The notes under the pieces were generated by a model. That model made no database searches and was not told where the DNA came from. It worked only from the letters and a program-made list of their open reading frames with translations. From assembly GCF_029504735.1 (NCBI RefSeq), contig NZ_JAQFIP010000002.1:186001-250000 (forward strand): DNA of 64,000 nt, in the 5' to 3' direction. The position numbers and the translations under genes are program-made. This DNA is from Ereboglobus sp. PH5-10 (lineage in GTDB: Bacteria > Verrucomicrobiota > Verrucomicrobiia > Opitutales > Opitutaceae). How positions within the stretch are numbered: the first letter of the stretch is position 1; every line of letters starts with the position of its first letter. Below are positions 35,782 to 44,149 of this stretch, piece by piece.

Positions 35782-37401
35782 CTATCGTTTCAGCGGACGC
35801 TCCGGATCAAAATCGGGCGCCTCGAAATCGCTTTGTTCCACCCACGAGGTCCTTATCTTGGCGCGTTCGTTTTTGTTCATGAAGCGATTGTATAAATTCC
35901 TGTTTTTCGATGCGTAGGGATATTGGTCGAAAACATCGCCGCGTCCCTCCATGCGCGGGTCGTTTTGCCTGCGCAACTCGGCAAACAAACACTCTTTCAT
36001 TTGCGACAACCGCGCACTGTGCTCCGGCGCGCGGGCCAGGTTGTTCATGCAATCGGCATCCGTTGACAGGTCATACAATTCCTCCTCCGGGCGCATTCCG
36101 AAATTGAGCTCCCACATCCAGTGATTAACGCCCCGTCTGTTTTGCTCGAGGATTGCGGTCTTGGTCGGGCCGCCGTCCGTGTTCAAATATCCGGTTACCG
36201 GATCGCACATGGGCCAGCGCGCGGGCTCGAAATTTTTCAAATATAAAAAACCGTCCATGTGCAGGCCGCGTATCGGGTATCCGGTGTCATTCGGACGCCC
36301 CAGGTCGTGCCGCTCCTGTCCGACGAGCAGCATTTCCCGTCCCCGCGCATTGTTCTGAAATATATCCATCAAACTCCGCCCCTGAACCGGGGCCATGATT
36401 GCCGCCTGTGGAGCTCCGCTGGCGGCCTCGATGAATGTCGGGGCGAAATCTATGAAGCTCACATAATCGTGTGAAACACGTCCGGGATTTTTTATGCCGC
36501 GCGGCCAGCAAATCGCCAGCGGCATGTGCACGGATGCCTCGTAGGCGGTTCCCTTCATCCGGGGAAACGGCATGCCGTTGTCGGAAGTGACGACGATGAT
36601 TGTGTTCTCCAACTCACCCGCGCGCTCCAACGCCTCCAGCATGCGTCCGAGGTGCCTGTCGAAATGCTCCACTTCCAGCGCGTAATCGAGCATGTCGTTG
36701 CGCACGGTTTCGGTATCGGGCCAATACGGGGGCACGCGATCAATCTGCGCCGTGTTTTTGCCACCGACGGCGACACCGGAGCCGTATTCATATTTGCGAT
36801 GGGGCTCGCGCCCTCCATACCAAAAGCAAAACGGGCGTCCGGGGTTTCTCGATTTTAGAAACGACTCGAAGTTCCCCGCGTAGTCGATTGGCGAAATGCC
36901 TTTTGTCGGCGGGGTTGCCTTAACCCCATTGTATTCCGCGCCGGTTAATTGCCGACGCGTTCCATCCTCCGCAGTCCCCGGATCGCCCGGACTCCACCCT
37001 TTTCCCGTGAAGCCGGTTTCATACCCCATTCCGGAAATCGCCTCCATGAAGGTGCGGTATTCCGCGGGAAAATAACACCCGTGGTTCGCCGCCGCTCCGA
37101 GCTGCCAGCTGTTGCGCCCCGTGAGCACCGCCGCGCGCGACGGCGCGCACTTGGCATTCGGCGTGTAGGCGCGCATGAACAAAACACCCTCCCTCGCCAC
37201 GCGATCAAACGCGGGCGTGCTCACCCACTTGCAACCATACGCCGACATGTGCCCGAACGACGCGTCATCGGCGATGCAAAACAATATGTTGGGCCGGCCT
37301 GCCTTGTTGGCATCCGGCTGCGCGACCGCGCCGGACGTGAACAGCAACGGCGCGGCCATCGCGCACAAAACGCCACCCGCGGTATTTTTGACAATCTTCA
37401 T
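35782..37401 (-). CDS. Formylglycine sulfatase
   Basis: 539 residues with signal peptide (1-28, ending SGAVAQP). Metal site IADDASFG (Asp45, Asp46); maturation motif CAPSR with Cys85; [21 protein letters not shown] and [14 protein letters not shown] are further sulfatase signatures. The layout resembles polysaccharide (heparan-type) sulfatases of gut Bacteroidetes and Verrucomicrobiota, but specificity is not readable. It lies 31 bp after the DUF4239 gene and upstream of the amidohydrolase, divergent from the nahK-like operon, supporting a role in sulfated HexNAc glycan use. Confidence 0.9.
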   Translation of the reverse strand: MKIVKNTAGGVLCAMAAPLLFTSGAVAQPDANKAGRPNILFCIADDASFGHMSAYGCKWVSTPAFDRVAREGVLFMRAYTPNAKCAPSRAAVLTGRNSWQLGAAANHGCYFPAEYRTFMEAISGMGYETGFTGKGWSPGDPGTAEDGTRRQLTGAEYNGVKATPPTKGISPIDYAGNFESFLKSRNPGRPFCFWYGGREPHRKYEYGSGVAVGGKNTAQIDRVPPYWPDTETVRNDMLDYALEVEHFDRHLGRMLEALERAGELENTIIVVTSDNGMPFPRMKGTAYEASVHMPLAICWPRGIKNPGRVSHDYVSFIDFAPTFIEAASGAPQAAIMAPVQGRSLMDIFQNNARGREMLLVGQERHDLGRPNDTGYPIRGLHMDGFLYLKNFEPARWPMCDPVTGYLNTDGGPTKTAILEQNRRGVNHWMWELNFGMRPEEELYDLSTDADCMNNLARAPEHSARLSQMKECLFAELRRQNDPRMEGRGDVFDQYPYASKNRNLYNRFMNKNERAKIRTSWVEQSDFEAPDFDPERPLKR

Positions 37402-37432
37402 GTCGGTATTATTTTTTGGGCTCCTTGATAAT

Positions 37433-38266
37433 CTACTCCCTCGGCGCCTTGATATCCCCGCCGATCGTTTGGTGAAGCGCGGCCATGCTGCCCTGGTTGA
37501 TGATGATGACGCCGCGGATCGGGCGGTCGAGGTCGAGGATGATGGTCAACACCGAGCAAATGGCCATGACCAGAACGACGTTTGGCCAGAAGATGCGCGT
37601 GCTTTTTAAACCGATGCCGTAGGCGAGCGTGCCGGTGGCGCAGGCCGAGACAAATATCAGCAGCCAGATGATCGCCTCGGGAATGTGATTGCCGCGCGCG
37701 GCGGTGCGGTCGTTTTCGTCGGAAAACACGCGGGTGAGTGTGTTCATGAAGTTTACGATTTGGTCCGCGCCGACGCCGGCCTTTTCGGTGTTGGCGCGTT
37801 CGAGCAATCGCACGGTCTCCGCCCACATTTCATTTTGCAGGATGTTTGTGCGGTCGATGTTGTCGCGCATCTGGTCGGCGCGCGTGCCCGGCGTGTAGTA
37901 TTCGGCGCGCAGGCCCGTGTATTCGTAAATCCGCTCCTTCATTTTTTGCGCGCCATCCCTCGGCAGGAGATCCGCGAACAGGTGGGCGGTCTGAAGGTCG
38001 TTGACCTCCTGCCGCAGCAAATCCTGCCGCGTGTTGAAACGCCCGAGCGCCATGCCGAAGGCGAAACCGAGCATCAAAGCGACAAGCCCCAGCAGCGTGC
38101 CGCCGAGCGCGGTGACCTGGCCGCTCAGATGCTCGCGCGCATTTGCGGCGCGCCGGCGCCCGTAGCGGAACGCGCATTCGGTGACGAGCAACAGAAGCGC
38201 GACCAGAACAATAAAAAACGCGGCCTCGTGGAAATAATGGAAAACTTCAGGCAATGGCTTGGGCAT
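37433..38266 (-). CDS. DUF4239 (bestrophin-like) membrane protein
   Basis: 277 residues from the ATG at 38266; the longer frame to 38341 adds an unlikely tail. Four hydrophobic helices are visible: [59 protein letters not shown] and [20 protein letters not shown], with a ~100-residue soluble helical segment between the second and third. The last helix runs into [11 protein letters not shown], the DUF4239 signature. The family is distantly like bestrophin channels; transport activity is unproven. It leads the unit with the sulfatase and amidohydrolase. Confidence 0.8.
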   Translation of the reverse strand: MPKPLPEVFHYFHEAAFFIVLVALLLLVTECAFRYGRRRAANAREHLSGQVTALGGTLLGLVALMLGFAFGMALGRFNTRQDLLRQEVNDLQTAHLFADLLPRDGAQKMKERIYEYTGLRAEYYTPGTRADQMRDNIDRTNILQNEMWAETVRLLERANTEKAGVGADQIVNFMNTLTRVFSDENDRTAARGNHIPEAIIWLLIFVSACATGTLAYGIGLKSTRIFWPNVVLVMAICSVLTIILDLDRPIRGVIIINQGSMAALHQTIGGDIKAPRE

Positions 38267-38407
38267 GGCGAAAAGGATGAAGTTGAGGGTTGTTGGTGAA
38301 ATACACAGTCGATGGTTTGCCGGGAGGCTGTTGTTTGACAATCCCTATCACCGCGCGGGTGCCGGTGTTTTGGCGAGCATCTAAAAAGTTAAAAATGAAA
38401 ACTAATT

Positions 38408-38422
38408 GACAAAAACGACTAT
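38408..38422. promoter_or_regulatory. Shared motif upstream of nahK-like gene (copy 1)
   Basis: GACAAAAACGACTAT, 29 bp before the kinase ATG, matches GGCAAAAACGATTAT at 51607-51621 in the nagB/araC divergent promoter at 13 of 15 positions. It overlaps a TTGACA (38406-38411). Candidate operator for one of the two AraC proteins; inference only. Confidence 0.4.
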
Positions 38423-38450
38423 CTTAATGACCTACCCATAATTCTTTACG

Positions 38451-39590
38451 ATGAGCCATAACGCCCTCCCCTCCCCACCCTCGGACTTGGCCGATGTTGC
38501 CGGACAATTCATGCTGCACGGGCAGTTCCTGGGCGCGCAACCCTACGGTTCCGGGCATATCAACGACACCTTTGTCGCGCGATTCGACCAGTCGGGCGCG
38601 CCGGTTCGCTACATCTTTCAAAAAATAAACCAAAATATTTTCAAGGACGTCGCGGCGCTGATGGACAACATCGAACGCGTCACCAGCCACGCCTCGCGCC
38701 GCGCAAAGGAAAAAGGCACCGACGCCTCGCGCCGCGCGCTCACCCTTGTGCCGACCCGCGACGGACGCTCCCATCTCAATGCCGCCGGCGGCCACGCCTG
38801 GCGGTGTTACCTTTTCATCGAGAACGCGCGCACCTACGACATCGTCGAAACCCCGTCGCACGCGCGCGAGGCGGCCCGCGCCTTCGGCACGTTTCAAGGC
38901 CTGCTGAACGACCTGCCCGGCGGGCGCCTGCGCGAAACCATCCCCGATTTTCACAACACGCGCAAACGCTTCGAAAACTTCCAGCGCGCGCTCGCGGACG
39001 ACGCGCACAACCGCGCGGCGAATGCGCGCGATGAAATCGACTTCGCGCTAAAGAGCGAATCCATGGTGGACGTGCTGCTCAACCTCCAGAAAAGCGGCGC
39101 GATCCCCGAGCGAATCACGCACAACGACACCAAGATCAACAATGTGATGCTCGACGACGCCACGCACGAGGGCATTTGTGTGATCGACCTCGACACCGTG
39201 ATGCCCGGCCTCGCCCTCTACGACTTTGGCGACATGGTGCGCTCCGCGACAAACTCGGGCGCGGAGGACGAGCGCGACCTCTCCAAAATCTCCATGCGCA
39301 TGCCCTTTTACGAGGGGCTTGTATCCGGCTACTTGAGCGCCGCCGGCTCATTCCTGAACGAGGCCGAGCGCGCGCACCTCGCTTTTTCGGGCAAACTCAT
39401 CACCTTCGAAATCGGCCTGCGTTTTCTCACCGATTACCTTGAGGGCGACGTGTATTTCAAAACAAAACGCCCCGGCCACAACCTCGACCGATGCCGCACG
39501 CAATTCGCCCTCGCGCGCAGCATCGACTCGCAACAATCCGCAATGGAAACCATCACCACACGCATCGCAAACAAGGAGACCTCACAATGA
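38451..39590 (+). CDS. nahK: N-acetylhexosamine 1-kinase-like phosphotransferase
   Basis: 379 residues of the aminoglycoside-phosphotransferase fold. The N-terminal GSGHINDTF (33-41), catalytic HNDTKINNVMLD (His224-Asp226) and DLDT metal site (VIDLDTVMPGLALYDFGD) match the NahK group, which phosphorylates GlcNAc and GalNAc at C1. In bifidobacteria NahK works with a nucleotide-sugar epimerase; here the stop overlaps the start of an epimerase gene by 4 bp (ATGA), the same pairing. NahK relatives are often annotated mucin desulfatase; the kinase motifs argue otherwise. No Shine-Dalgarno upstream. Confidence 0.82.
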   Translation: MSHNALPSPPSDLADVAGQFMLHGQFLGAQPYGSGHINDTFVARFDQSGAPVRYIFQKINQNIFKDVAALMDNIERVTSHASRRAKEKGTDASRRALTLVPTRDGRSHLNAAGGHAWRCYLFIENARTYDIVETPSHAREAARAFGTFQGLLNDLPGGRLRETIPDFHNTRKRFENFQRALADDAHNRAANARDEIDFALKSESMVDVLLNLQKSGAIPERITHNDTKINNVMLDDATHEGICVIDLDTVMPGLALYDFGDMVRSATNSGAEDERDLSKISMRMPFYEGLVSGYLSAAGSFLNEAERAHLAFSGKLITFEIGLRFLTDYLEGDVYFKTKRPGHNLDRCRTQFALARSIDSQQSAMETITTRIANKETSQ

Positions 39591-40513
39591 AAGTGCTCAT
39601 CACCGGCGGAGCCGGATTCATCGGCAGTCACATCGCGGAACAATTGCAAGGACGCGCCGAAGTGCGCGTGCTCGACAGCCTGCGCACGGGATCCGAAAAA
39701 AACCTGGCGGGCATGAGCGTGGAGTTCATCGAGGACTCCATCCTGAGCCGCGACGCGCTCCGCGCGGCCATGCGCGGCGTCGATTATGTGTTTCACCTCG
39801 CCGCGCTGATCAGCGTGCCCGAATCCGTTGAGCGTCCGCACGAATGCGTTTCCCTCAACGTCACCGGCACGCTCAACGTCCTCGAGGAAGCCGCCGCCGC
39901 AGGCGTGAAAAAGCTCTTCTTCGCCTCGTCCGCAGCCGTCTATGGAAACAACCCCTCCGTGCCGAAACTCGAGACCATGCTTCCCGAGCCGCGCAGCCCC
40001 TACGCCGTGACCAAGCTCGACGGCGAATACTACTGCCGCCAGTTCGCCGAAACGGGGCGGCTCGACACGGTCGCCTTCCGGTTCTTCAACGTGTTCGGCC
40101 CGCGCCAGGACCCCGGAAGCGCCTACGCCGCAGCGGTGCCGATCTTCATGCAAAAGGCGCTCGCGAACGAACCGCTCACCCTCTTCGGCGACGGCGGGCA
40201 GACGCGCGATTTCATCTATGTGAAAGACCTCGCGGCGGCGTGCATCCAGGCCGCCACCACTCCCGGACTGTCCGGCGTGTTCAACGCGGGTTACGGCGGG
40301 CAAATCACAATACTCGAACTGGCGCAACGCATCATCGCCATGTCCGGCTCGCGCTCCGATATCCGCCACGCGCCGGAACGCGCCGGCGACGTGCGCCATT
40401 CGCGCGCAAACGTGGACGCGTTGCGCCAGGCGGGTGTTCCGCTGTCGGGATCGCTTGAGACGGGGCTGCGCGAAACGCTCGCGTATTACAAGGCATGCCA
40501 CGAAACCCGATAA
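39587..40513 (+). CDS. UDP-hexose / UDP-HexNAc 4-epimerase (extended SDR)
   Basis: 308 residues. NAD-binding GGAGFIGSH at 6-14, HLAALISVPESVERP, SSAAVYG, and the catalytic YAVTK motif in PRSPYAVTKLDGEYY, followed by RFFNVFGPRQDP. These place it with GalE/WbpP-type 4-epimerases; whether it takes UDP-Glc, UDP-GlcNAc or both cannot be told. The ATG overlaps the kinase stop and is preceded by AAGGAG at ideal spacing, one of the few clear ribosome sites in the window, so translation is probably coupled. With NahK it would feed HexNAc-1-P into nucleotide-sugar pools or epimerise GalNAc to GlcNAc. Confidence 0.85.
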   Translation: MKVLITGGAGFIGSHIAEQLQGRAEVRVLDSLRTGSEKNLAGMSVEFIEDSILSRDALRAAMRGVDYVFHLAALISVPESVERPHECVSLNVTGTLNVLEEAAAAGVKKLFFASSAAVYGNNPSVPKLETMLPEPRSPYAVTKLDGEYYCRQFAETGRLDTVAFRFFNVFGPRQDPGSAYAAAVPIFMQKALANEPLTLFGDGGQTRDFIYVKDLAAACIQAATTPGLSGVFNAGYGGQITILELAQRIIAMSGSRSDIRHAPERAGDVRHSRANVDALRQAGVPLSGSLETGLRETLAYYKACHETR

Positions 40514-41460
40514 AAAAGAGCGGCGCGCGCGCAAACGACCGGGCTTCGCTCAAGGCAGCCTGCGATCGAATCGGCAAATCGCTCAACCGGTTGGTCAATC
40601 CGGCCGACTTGTTTTCCGGCGCGAAACTGGAGGACGCCGCGGTCGCCGACAACATCATCATTTTCAAGCGCACCTCGCCGGACATGCTGCGGCCGCGCGG
40701 TGTGACGCACAATTACCATCATCGCTACGAATTGGTGGTGCCGCTTCAGAAAACCGGACGCATTCATGTGGACGGCGTGCCGTATCAACTCACACCCGGC
40801 ATGGCTTGCCTGATATTTCCGCACCAGTTTCACCATTATCTGGACATTGAGAAAGGGCCGATAAAGTGGGTGTTTGTTACCTTTGAAATGAAAAATGCCG
40901 CCACCCTGCGGCCCCTGCGCAACTCGCCGCGCAAGCTCGGCGCGCGCGAAATCGAAGAGCTCGACGCGCTTATTAATGAATATGCATCGCCCGCCGCCGC
41001 CCCCGGGCGCGGCTTGAATTTGGTGCTCAAGGTTTCCGACTTTCTGCAACGGCTCGCCAAATGCAGCGAAGCCGATTGCGTGATTCGCAACGACGGCGAG
41101 GAGTCGGACACGCGCGGCGCGATTCTGGAAAAAATCAACGCCTACGTGCGCTCGCACCTCGGGGAGCCCGTAACCATATCCGATCTCGCCGCGCACACTG
41201 GCTACTCGATTAGTTATTTGCGGGCGATCTTCCGCAAAAACCTGGGCGTGAGTCTCGGCAGCTACATGCGCGAATCGCGACTGTTGATTGCCGCGTCAAT
41301 GCTCGGCGATCCGAACCGCGGCAGCATTGAGGAAATCTCAAGGGCGTGCGGATTCGAGTCGATCCACGCATTCAGCCGCGCCTTCAAAAACGCCATGGGC
41401 ATGGCGCCGCGCGCCTACGGAAAATTCGTTCAGACAAACAACGCCAAATCCTCCACGTAG
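40495..41460 (+). CDS. AraC-family transcriptional regulator (nahK operon)
   Basis: 321 residues. The N-terminal half (~45-150) has the cupin-like ligand fold (THNYHHRYELVVPLQKTGRI, LIFPHQFHHYLDI). The C-terminal ~100 residues carry two helix-turn-helix motifs: VTISDLAAHTGYSISYLRAI and IEEISRACGFESIHAFSRAF. The ATG lies 19 bp inside the epimerase 3' end, so it is likely co-transcribed with the kinase and epimerase and regulates this locus by a sugar ligand. It resembles the second AraC protein (51763-52650) in architecture. Two palindromes follow the stop immediately. Confidence 0.88.
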   Translation: MPRNPIKKSGARANDRASLKAACDRIGKSLNRLVNPADLFSGAKLEDAAVADNIIIFKRTSPDMLRPRGVTHNYHHRYELVVPLQKTGRIHVDGVPYQLTPGMACLIFPHQFHHYLDIEKGPIKWVFVTFEMKNAATLRPLRNSPRKLGAREIEELDALINEYASPAAAPGRGLNLVLKVSDFLQRLAKCSEADCVIRNDGEESDTRGAILEKINAYVRSHLGEPVTISDLAAHTGYSISYLRAIFRKNLGVSLGSYMRESRLLIAASMLGDPNRGSIEEISRACGFESIHAFSRAFKNAMGMAPRAYGKFVQTNNAKSST

Positions 41461-41480
41461 GGGCGTCGCTTGCGACGCCC
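41461..41480. terminator. Hairpin directly after the AraC stop codon
   Basis: GGGCGTCGCTTGCGACGCCC is a perfect 9-bp stem with a TT loop starting one base after the stop. Together with the longer inverted repeat at 41493-41556 it probably ends the nahK operon, though there is no U-tract. Confidence 0.6.
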
Positions 41481-41492
41481 GTGAACCGCTTT

Positions 41493-41556
41493 GGCAGGGC
41501 GAACCGTCCCGGTGAGCCGCCCACAGTCTCGGCTCACCGGGACGGTTCGCCCTACC
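41493..41556. repeat. Second copy of the GGGCGAACCGTCCCGGTGAG palindrome
   Basis: Arms 41493-41519 and 41530-41556 pair over 27 bp with one G-T pair and a 10-nt loop. The arm sequence is the same as at 9014-9078 for 25 bases while the loops differ, so stem sequence is conserved and loop is not. Confidence 0.85.
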
Positions 41557-41573
41557 CCAAACATGCCGCGCCA

Positions 41574-41603
41574 AACATTAAATAAATATTTATTCCGAAT
41601 GTT
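41574..41603. promoter_or_regulatory. AT-rich palindrome upstream of GH30 gene
   Basis: AATAAATATTTATT (41581-41594) is a perfect 14-bp palindrome flanked by AACATT (41574-41579) and AATGTT (41598-41603). It lies 32 bp before the GH30 ATG inside a very GC-rich genome, a likely regulator-binding or promoter-melting site. Confidence 0.45.
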
Positions 41604-41634
41604 TTAATCGACTCAGCAATTCCTTGCGTTTCAC

Positions 41635-43068
41635 ATGCGCGTTATGAGTCCCCGTAAAACCTTCCTCGTAGTGTCTGCCCTGATTGGCTGTTCGTTATCC
41701 GCCTTCGCCGGATCTTATGTGCCGAAGGACAACGAAATCCAGTTTCGCATCCTGCAAACCACAAAGGACAAGGCCCTGCGCGAAGTGGCATCGACACCTT
41801 TCACGCGGCACGAATACAGTTTGCTTAAGTCGATCGACTTGGATGCCGCCAAGCCTTCGCACGAATATTTCGGCATCGGGGTTTCGATGACCGACGCCAG
41901 TTGCTGGCTGCTTTCGCAGATGGATATCGAAGCCCGCCACAAAGTGCTCAAGGAGGCGTTCAGCTCCCGCGGCATGAACATCTCAATGATACGCCTCAAC
42001 TGCGGATCGAGCGACTACGCAACCGAGCTCTACAACTACAACGATAACGAGGGCGATGTTGAGATGAAGAAATTTTCCGTGGCGCGCGACGAGGCCTATA
42101 TGATTCCGATCATCAAGCGCGTCCACAGTTACCGCTCCGACTTGTTCACCTACGCGGCCGTGTGGAGCGTCCCGGGTTGGATGAAAGATTCCGGCGCCAT
42201 GTGCGGCGGCAGCCTGCTCGACAAATATTTGCCGTCGTTCGCGGCCTATTGGACGGCCTATCTCAAGGCCTACAAGGAACGCGGCGTTCGCATCGACGCC
42301 GTCTCGGTGCAAAACGAACCGGGAACCGACCAGCGCGGCGGCTGCCCCGCGACACTTGTCTCCGCAAAACAGGAAATCGAACTGGCCGGAAAACTGATGC
42401 CCGCGGCGTTCAAGGAGGCGGGGCTCGACACGGAAATATGGTTGTATGACTGGGATTACGAGGGTCGTGATCGTGTGAACCAGATGCTCGCGGACCCCGA
42501 CGTAAAGCGCAACGCGGCGGCCGTGGCATGGCATCCCTACGCCGGAAAGCCCGAGATGATGCGGGAAGTTTTGAAACAAAACCCGGGCACGAAAATGCAC
42601 CTGACCGAGCGCGGCCCCAACCTGGCGCTGAAAGACATCCAGACTCCGAAATGGTGGTCGGAGGTGATTTTTGGCGCCCTCAACAATGGCTGCTCCTCCT
42701 TCACCAGTTGGAATCTGCTCTTGGACGAGGACGGCCAGCCCAACACCGGAAGATTCCCTTGCGGCGGTCTCATGTCGATCGACACCGAAACCGGAAAAGT
42801 GAGCAAGAGCACGCAATGCGCCGTGTTCTTCCACTTCAGCCCCTACGTAAAGCGGGGCGCGCAGATCATGGCCATTGAGCAGCCGGACGACGCGCTGACC
42901 GCCATCACATTCAAAAACCCGGACGGCCAGTTTGTGATCGTCGTTGCCGCCGGTGAAAACCCCAAGGTGCGCCAGCGCTTTCAGGTCAAATTCAAGAACC
43001 AGTATCTGGCCGTCTGCCTGCCGCTGAACAGCTGGTCGCTGACAACCGTCATCATCGACAAACAATAA
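41635..43068 (+). CDS. Secreted glycoside hydrolase family 30 enzyme
   Basis: 477 residues with a signal peptide (residues ~1-26, FLVVSALIGCSLSAFAG). The GH30 retaining-mechanism residues are visible: acid/base Glu228 in DAVSVQNEPGTDQ and nucleophile Glu325 in MHLTERGP. The FGIGVSMTDASCWLLSQ start and the C-terminal beta domain (AIEQPDDALTAITFKNPDGQ) also fit. GH30 includes glucosylceramidases, beta-1,6-glucanases, fucosidases and xylanases; this one resembles the glucosylceramidase-like branch but the substrate is open. A second ATG at 41644 is possible. It is in the amino-sugar locus and convergent with the PIG-L gene. Confidence 0.88.
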   Translation: MRVMSPRKTFLVVSALIGCSLSAFAGSYVPKDNEIQFRILQTTKDKALREVASTPFTRHEYSLLKSIDLDAAKPSHEYFGIGVSMTDASCWLLSQMDIEARHKVLKEAFSSRGMNISMIRLNCGSSDYATELYNYNDNEGDVEMKKFSVARDEAYMIPIIKRVHSYRSDLFTYAAVWSVPGWMKDSGAMCGGSLLDKYLPSFAAYWTAYLKAYKERGVRIDAVSVQNEPGTDQRGGCPATLVSAKQEIELAGKLMPAAFKEAGLDTEIWLYDWDYEGRDRVNQMLADPDVKRNAAAVAWHPYAGKPEMMREVLKQNPGTKMHLTERGPNLALKDIQTPKWWSEVIFGALNNGCSSFTSWNLLLDEDGQPNTGRFPCGGLMSIDTETGKVSKSTQCAVFFHFSPYVKRGAQIMAIEQPDDALTAITFKNPDGQFVIVVAAGENPKVRQRFQVKFKNQYLAVCLPLNSWSLTTVIIDKQ

Positions 43069-43126
43069 TTATCTCATCGCAACGCCGGGAGAGAGCGCGC
43101 AGTGGCGCGCCCTTGCGCGAAATTTA

Positions 43127-43978
43127 TCAAGAAAACTTCTTGATGCGGTCGGCGACGTCCTGGCGGAAGCGGTCGATGTGGGCGAGCGTGTATTCGGAAA
43201 TTGAATACTCGGGGTTTTCCACGAGCGGCGTCAGGTCCATGGCCCAGTTGATGCCGTCGTAAACATCGGTGGCGTGCGAGGTGTGGTAGGTGGCGTTCGC
43301 GAGGCGGCGGCCCGCCGTGGCGAGGTCGTAGCGCTTGCCTCCCGTGATCTGCGAGTCGAAGACGCCGACGAGCGAGGCGCCGATGTTCGGGTGCGCGCCG
43401 GTGTCGAGCGCGTGCTTGTCGGTGTCGCACATCCAGTCGAGGTCGCGCCAGACTTCGCAGCCGATCACTTTTTTCGGACGACGCTCCGCGGGAAGCGCGC
43501 GCAACGCCTTGAGGCTGTGCGAGAGCACCGCGATGTGCGTGTCGTGCTTGTCGGCGGGTTGGTGCAAATAGACGACCTCGGGCGTGCATCCGGCGAGGAT
43601 TGCGGCGAGGTCGGCTTGCACGCCGGCGTCGGCCGGGTTCTTCACCGCCGCGCTGGGATGCGCGAGCTGAAACTGAATCGAATAATCGCCGACATAGGCG
43701 GCCTTGCGCTGCTCGCGACGGCGGATGCCCTGCATGGCCTCGTCGGTGTAATCCTTGTAGGGGCCCGAACGCGGGCTGCCCGCGCCGTTGGTGACGACGA
43801 CGCCGGAAAACCATTTGTCGTCGCGACCGAAGCAGGCGGCGATGCCTTGGTAGGCCATGATTTCAATGTCGTCTTGGTGCGCGGCGATGCACAGGTGCGT
43901 GGTGCGCTTGAGCGCGTCGGCGGGCGCGAGGGCGGATTCGGGAACAAAGATGTCGGCTTCGTTGCGTGTGAATTTCAT
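43127..43978 (-). CDS. PIG-L/LmbE-type sugar N-deacetylase
   Basis: 283 residues. The zinc motif reads AAHQDDIEIM (His34, Asp36, Asp37), a Q variant of the usual HPDD, with the third ligand probably in the DKHDTHIAVLSHSL segment. No signal peptide. PIG-L enzymes remove acetyl from GlcNAc-containing small molecules or lipids. Here the gene ends the minus-strand run nagB-GH20-symporter-ROK-PIG-L, so deacetylation of a GlcNAc derivative in the cytoplasm before NagB is a reasonable inference. No nagA gene is seen in the window, which this protein might replace. Confidence 0.82.
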   Translation of the reverse strand: MKFTRNEADIFVPESALAPADALKRTTHLCIAAHQDDIEIMAYQGIAACFGRDDKWFSGVVVTNGAGSPRSGPYKDYTDEAMQGIRRREQRKAAYVGDYSIQFQLAHPSAAVKNPADAGVQADLAAILAGCTPEVVYLHQPADKHDTHIAVLSHSLKALRALPAERRPKKVIGCEVWRDLDWMCDTDKHALDTGAHPNIGASLVGVFDSQITGGKRYDLATAGRRLANATYHTSHATDVYDGINWAMDLTPLVENPEYSISEYTLAHIDRFRQDVADRIKKFS

Positions 43979-44019
43979 GATGAATAGGTGTGGTTGTTGG
44001 TTGTTGAAAATTGCCTGTT

Positions 44020-44134
44020 TTTGGAGTGCGGCGGCAGAGGGCTCAGAGCCCGGCGACGCCGCTTTCGAATGCGGAGAAAATTCGCAAATCGCTCAAAGCG
44101 GTGTCGCCGCTTCGCTCTGCCACCGCACTCCAAA
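44020..44134. repeat. Long imperfect inverted repeat between ROK and PIG-L genes
   Basis: TTTGGAGTGCGGCGGCAGAG (44020-44039) pairs with 44115-44134 at 19 of 20 positions, and the inner CGGCGACGCCGCTTT region pairs with the AAAGCGGTGTCGCCG region with one mismatch. The whole 115 bp folds into a long hairpin, like a MITE or REP-type element. No ORF inside. Confidence 0.7.
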
Positions 44135-44149
44135 GAAAAATCGTCGTCG

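Noticed and set aside
38451-39590. Annotation as mucin-desulfating sulfatase
   Set aside because: The sequence has phosphotransferase motifs (HNDTKINN, DLDT) and none of the sulfatase ones.
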